Below are positions 46,371-47,735 of a stretch of DNA of 47,735 bases, piece after piece. The translations under genes and the position numbers were made by a program. How positions within the stretch are numbered: position 1 is the first letter of the stretch; each line of letters begins with the position of its first letter. The DNA is from Alphaproteobacteria bacterium. GTDB lineage: Bacteria; Pseudomonadota; Alphaproteobacteria; Micavibrionales; Micavibrionaceae. The notes beneath the pieces were generated by a model that did no database searches, had not been told where the DNA came from, and saw only the letters and a list, made by a program, of their open reading frames with translations. The stretch covers positions 1 through 47,735 of the forward strand of contig JAMPXY010000006.1 of assembly GCA_023700945.1 (NCBI GenBank), given 5' to 3'.

Positions 46371-47735
46371 TCCGCAAAGCCACGCTGGATGATATCCCAC
46401 AACTAGCTCGAACAGAGATGGCCAGCTTTGTCAGCCATCACTTTCCGATTGATGAGGATTCATTCTATGAATTACTGCTCGACCCCTTCCAGATAATTTT
46501 AGTTTACGAAGATGCGCAGAACGGTGTCATCGGGCACTTGCTGGCAGAAATTTTAGATGATCAAATGCGAATGAATGTTGACTCGATTGCGGTGCTGCCC
46601 GACCAACGCGGGAAAGGTATTGGTAAAAGCCTGATGCACACGGCCTTTAACTACGCCCGCCAGAATAATATCCCGATTCTAACCCTTGAGACCCCCGAAA
46701 ACGATCCCTTGCTCCGAGGATTTTATCAAAGTCTGGGATTAAGCGTCACTGGCCGTCAGGATGATTTTTATGGTGATGGAAGCGCCTGCCTGATGCTCAA
46801 GATGATTTTTATCTGGCTACTTTTGATTTTCCTGCCCTTCCCGGCACAAGCCGCTGACACATTCATATTGCAGCAACCGATTGCCTGCACACTGGGTCAA
46901 TCCTGCTGGTTAGTGAACTACCCCGACCACGATCCACAAGGGGGTAAAGCTGCAGATTTTACCTGTGGATCGCTGACCTATGATGGCCATGATGGCAGCG
47001 ATTTTGCCGTTCGTGATCTGGTAGCCATGGAGACAGGCGTTGTGGTCACAGCAGCGGCGGCAGGTACTGTTCTGCGTATCCGTGACGGAGCCCCCGACCA
47101 GATGCCGGACGCTGCAGAAATTAGCACTTTAATGAAAGAGAAAAAGGGCTGCGGGAACGGGATCGTGCTGGATCATGGTGAGGGCTGGCAAACGCTCTAC
47201 TGCCATATGAAGAATGGTTCATTGCGGGTCAAACAAGGGCAAACGGTTAAAACAGGAGATGTTCTGGGCCTGGTCGGACACTCCGGTATTGCTGAATTTC
47301 CCCATCTGCATTTTACCGTCTTAAAAAATGGAGAGATTCAGGACCCCTTTAGTGGGTCAACTATCGACACACCCTGCCAGGAGTCTCCCTCTCAGAGCCC
47401 ATTATGGGAGGAGGCGCTGACCTACCAATCCGTATCAATCGCCGCTGCCGGCTTCCTGCCGAGCCCCCCGGAGGTTACCCTGCTACGTATTGATGCTGCC
47501 GAGAAGGCCGAGCTGGCACGTGAGGAGACGACCACCTTGTCCTTGTGGGGTCAATTTTATGGGGTGGTCGCCGGGGACATAATAGAACTTGAGATCATTG
47601 ACCCCGATGACCGCATCATTGCCAAGCATACTCTCCAGCAGGAAAAAACCCGTGCCCGCCAATATTACTGGATTGGAAAATCTTTTGAAGGGCACAGCGC
47701 CCGCCCCGGCGATTATACTGGCCTGATCACCTTGA
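46367..47735 (+). CDS. GNAT acetyltransferase - hydrophobic segment - M23 metallopeptidase in one ORF (truncated by window end)
   Basis: Manual translation: MIRKATLDDIPQLARTEMASF...VLPDQRGKGIGKSLMHTAFNYA...SACLMLK|MIFIWLLLIFLPFPAQAADTF...YDGHDGSDFAVRD...TLYCHMK...GIAEFPHLHFTVLKNG; open to the last base, 4-nt ATGA overlap with upstream gene. Absent from the supplied ORF track, probably because it lacks a stop. Confidence 0.85.
   Translation, partial: MIRKATLDDIPQLARTEMASFVSHHFPIDEDSFYELLLDPFQIILVYEDAQNGVIGHLLAEILDDQMRMNVDSIAVLPDQRGKGIGKSLMHTAFNYARQNNIPILTLETPENDPLLRGFYQSLGLSVTGRQDDFYGDGSACLMLKMIFIWLLLIFLPFPAQAADTFILQQPIACTLGQSCWLVNYPDHDPQGGKAADFTCGSLTYDGHDGSDFAVRDLVAMETGVVVTAAAAGTVLRIRDGAPDQMPDAAEISTLMKEKKGCGNGIVLDHGEGWQTLYCHMKNGSLRVKQGQTVKTGDVLGLVGHSGIAEFPHLHFTVLKNGEIQDPFSGSTIDTPCQESPSQSPLWEEALTYQSVSIAAAGFLPSPPEVTLLRIDAAEKAELAREETTTLSLWGQFYGVVAGDIIELEIIDPDDRIIAKHTLQQEKTRARQYYWIGKSFEGHSARPGDYTGLITL

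Noticed and set aside
1-47735. CRISPR array, transposase, integrase or phage structural genes
   Set aside because: No regularly spaced repeats and no recognisable mobile-element proteins were seen; the only notable direct repeats are the comM 5' copies.

Overview
The window looks like chromosomal DNA from an alphaproteobacterium-like organism. Left to right it carries: (i) a surface-glycan region at about 0.08-9.35 kb (ABC exporter, DegT aminotransferase, AsnB-type amidotransferase, FkbM methyltransferase, glycosyltransferase, UDP-sugar dehydrogenase, NAD-dependent epimerase) ending next to a tRNA-Ser(GGA); (ii) more glycosyltransferases and housekeeping genes (ksgA/rsmA, SurA-like PPIase, NDUFA9-like protein, UvrD-type helicase, GGDEF protein); (iii) a YifB/ComM-family ATPase gene with two extra partial copies of its 5' end upstream, each placed at the head of a different single-gene cassette; (iv) a secreted cyanophycinase-like protein, a CPA2 antiporter, and rplJ-rplL isolated from rpoBC, with a leader and an attenuator-like hairpin; (v) TerC, hslV and hslU; (vi) at the right edge, a cluster I consider the most interesting part of the window: a KamA-family radical SAM aminomutase keeping lysine-type residues, four divergent Ddl-like ATP-grasp ligases, a secreted Cys-rich protein, and a continuous ORF joining a GNAT acetyltransferase to a hydrophobic segment and an M23 metallopeptidase (cut by the window edge). 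I propose that this cluster makes or processes a beta-lysine-containing peptide or envelope modification. All assignments come from reading the sequence and motifs; no database search was run.
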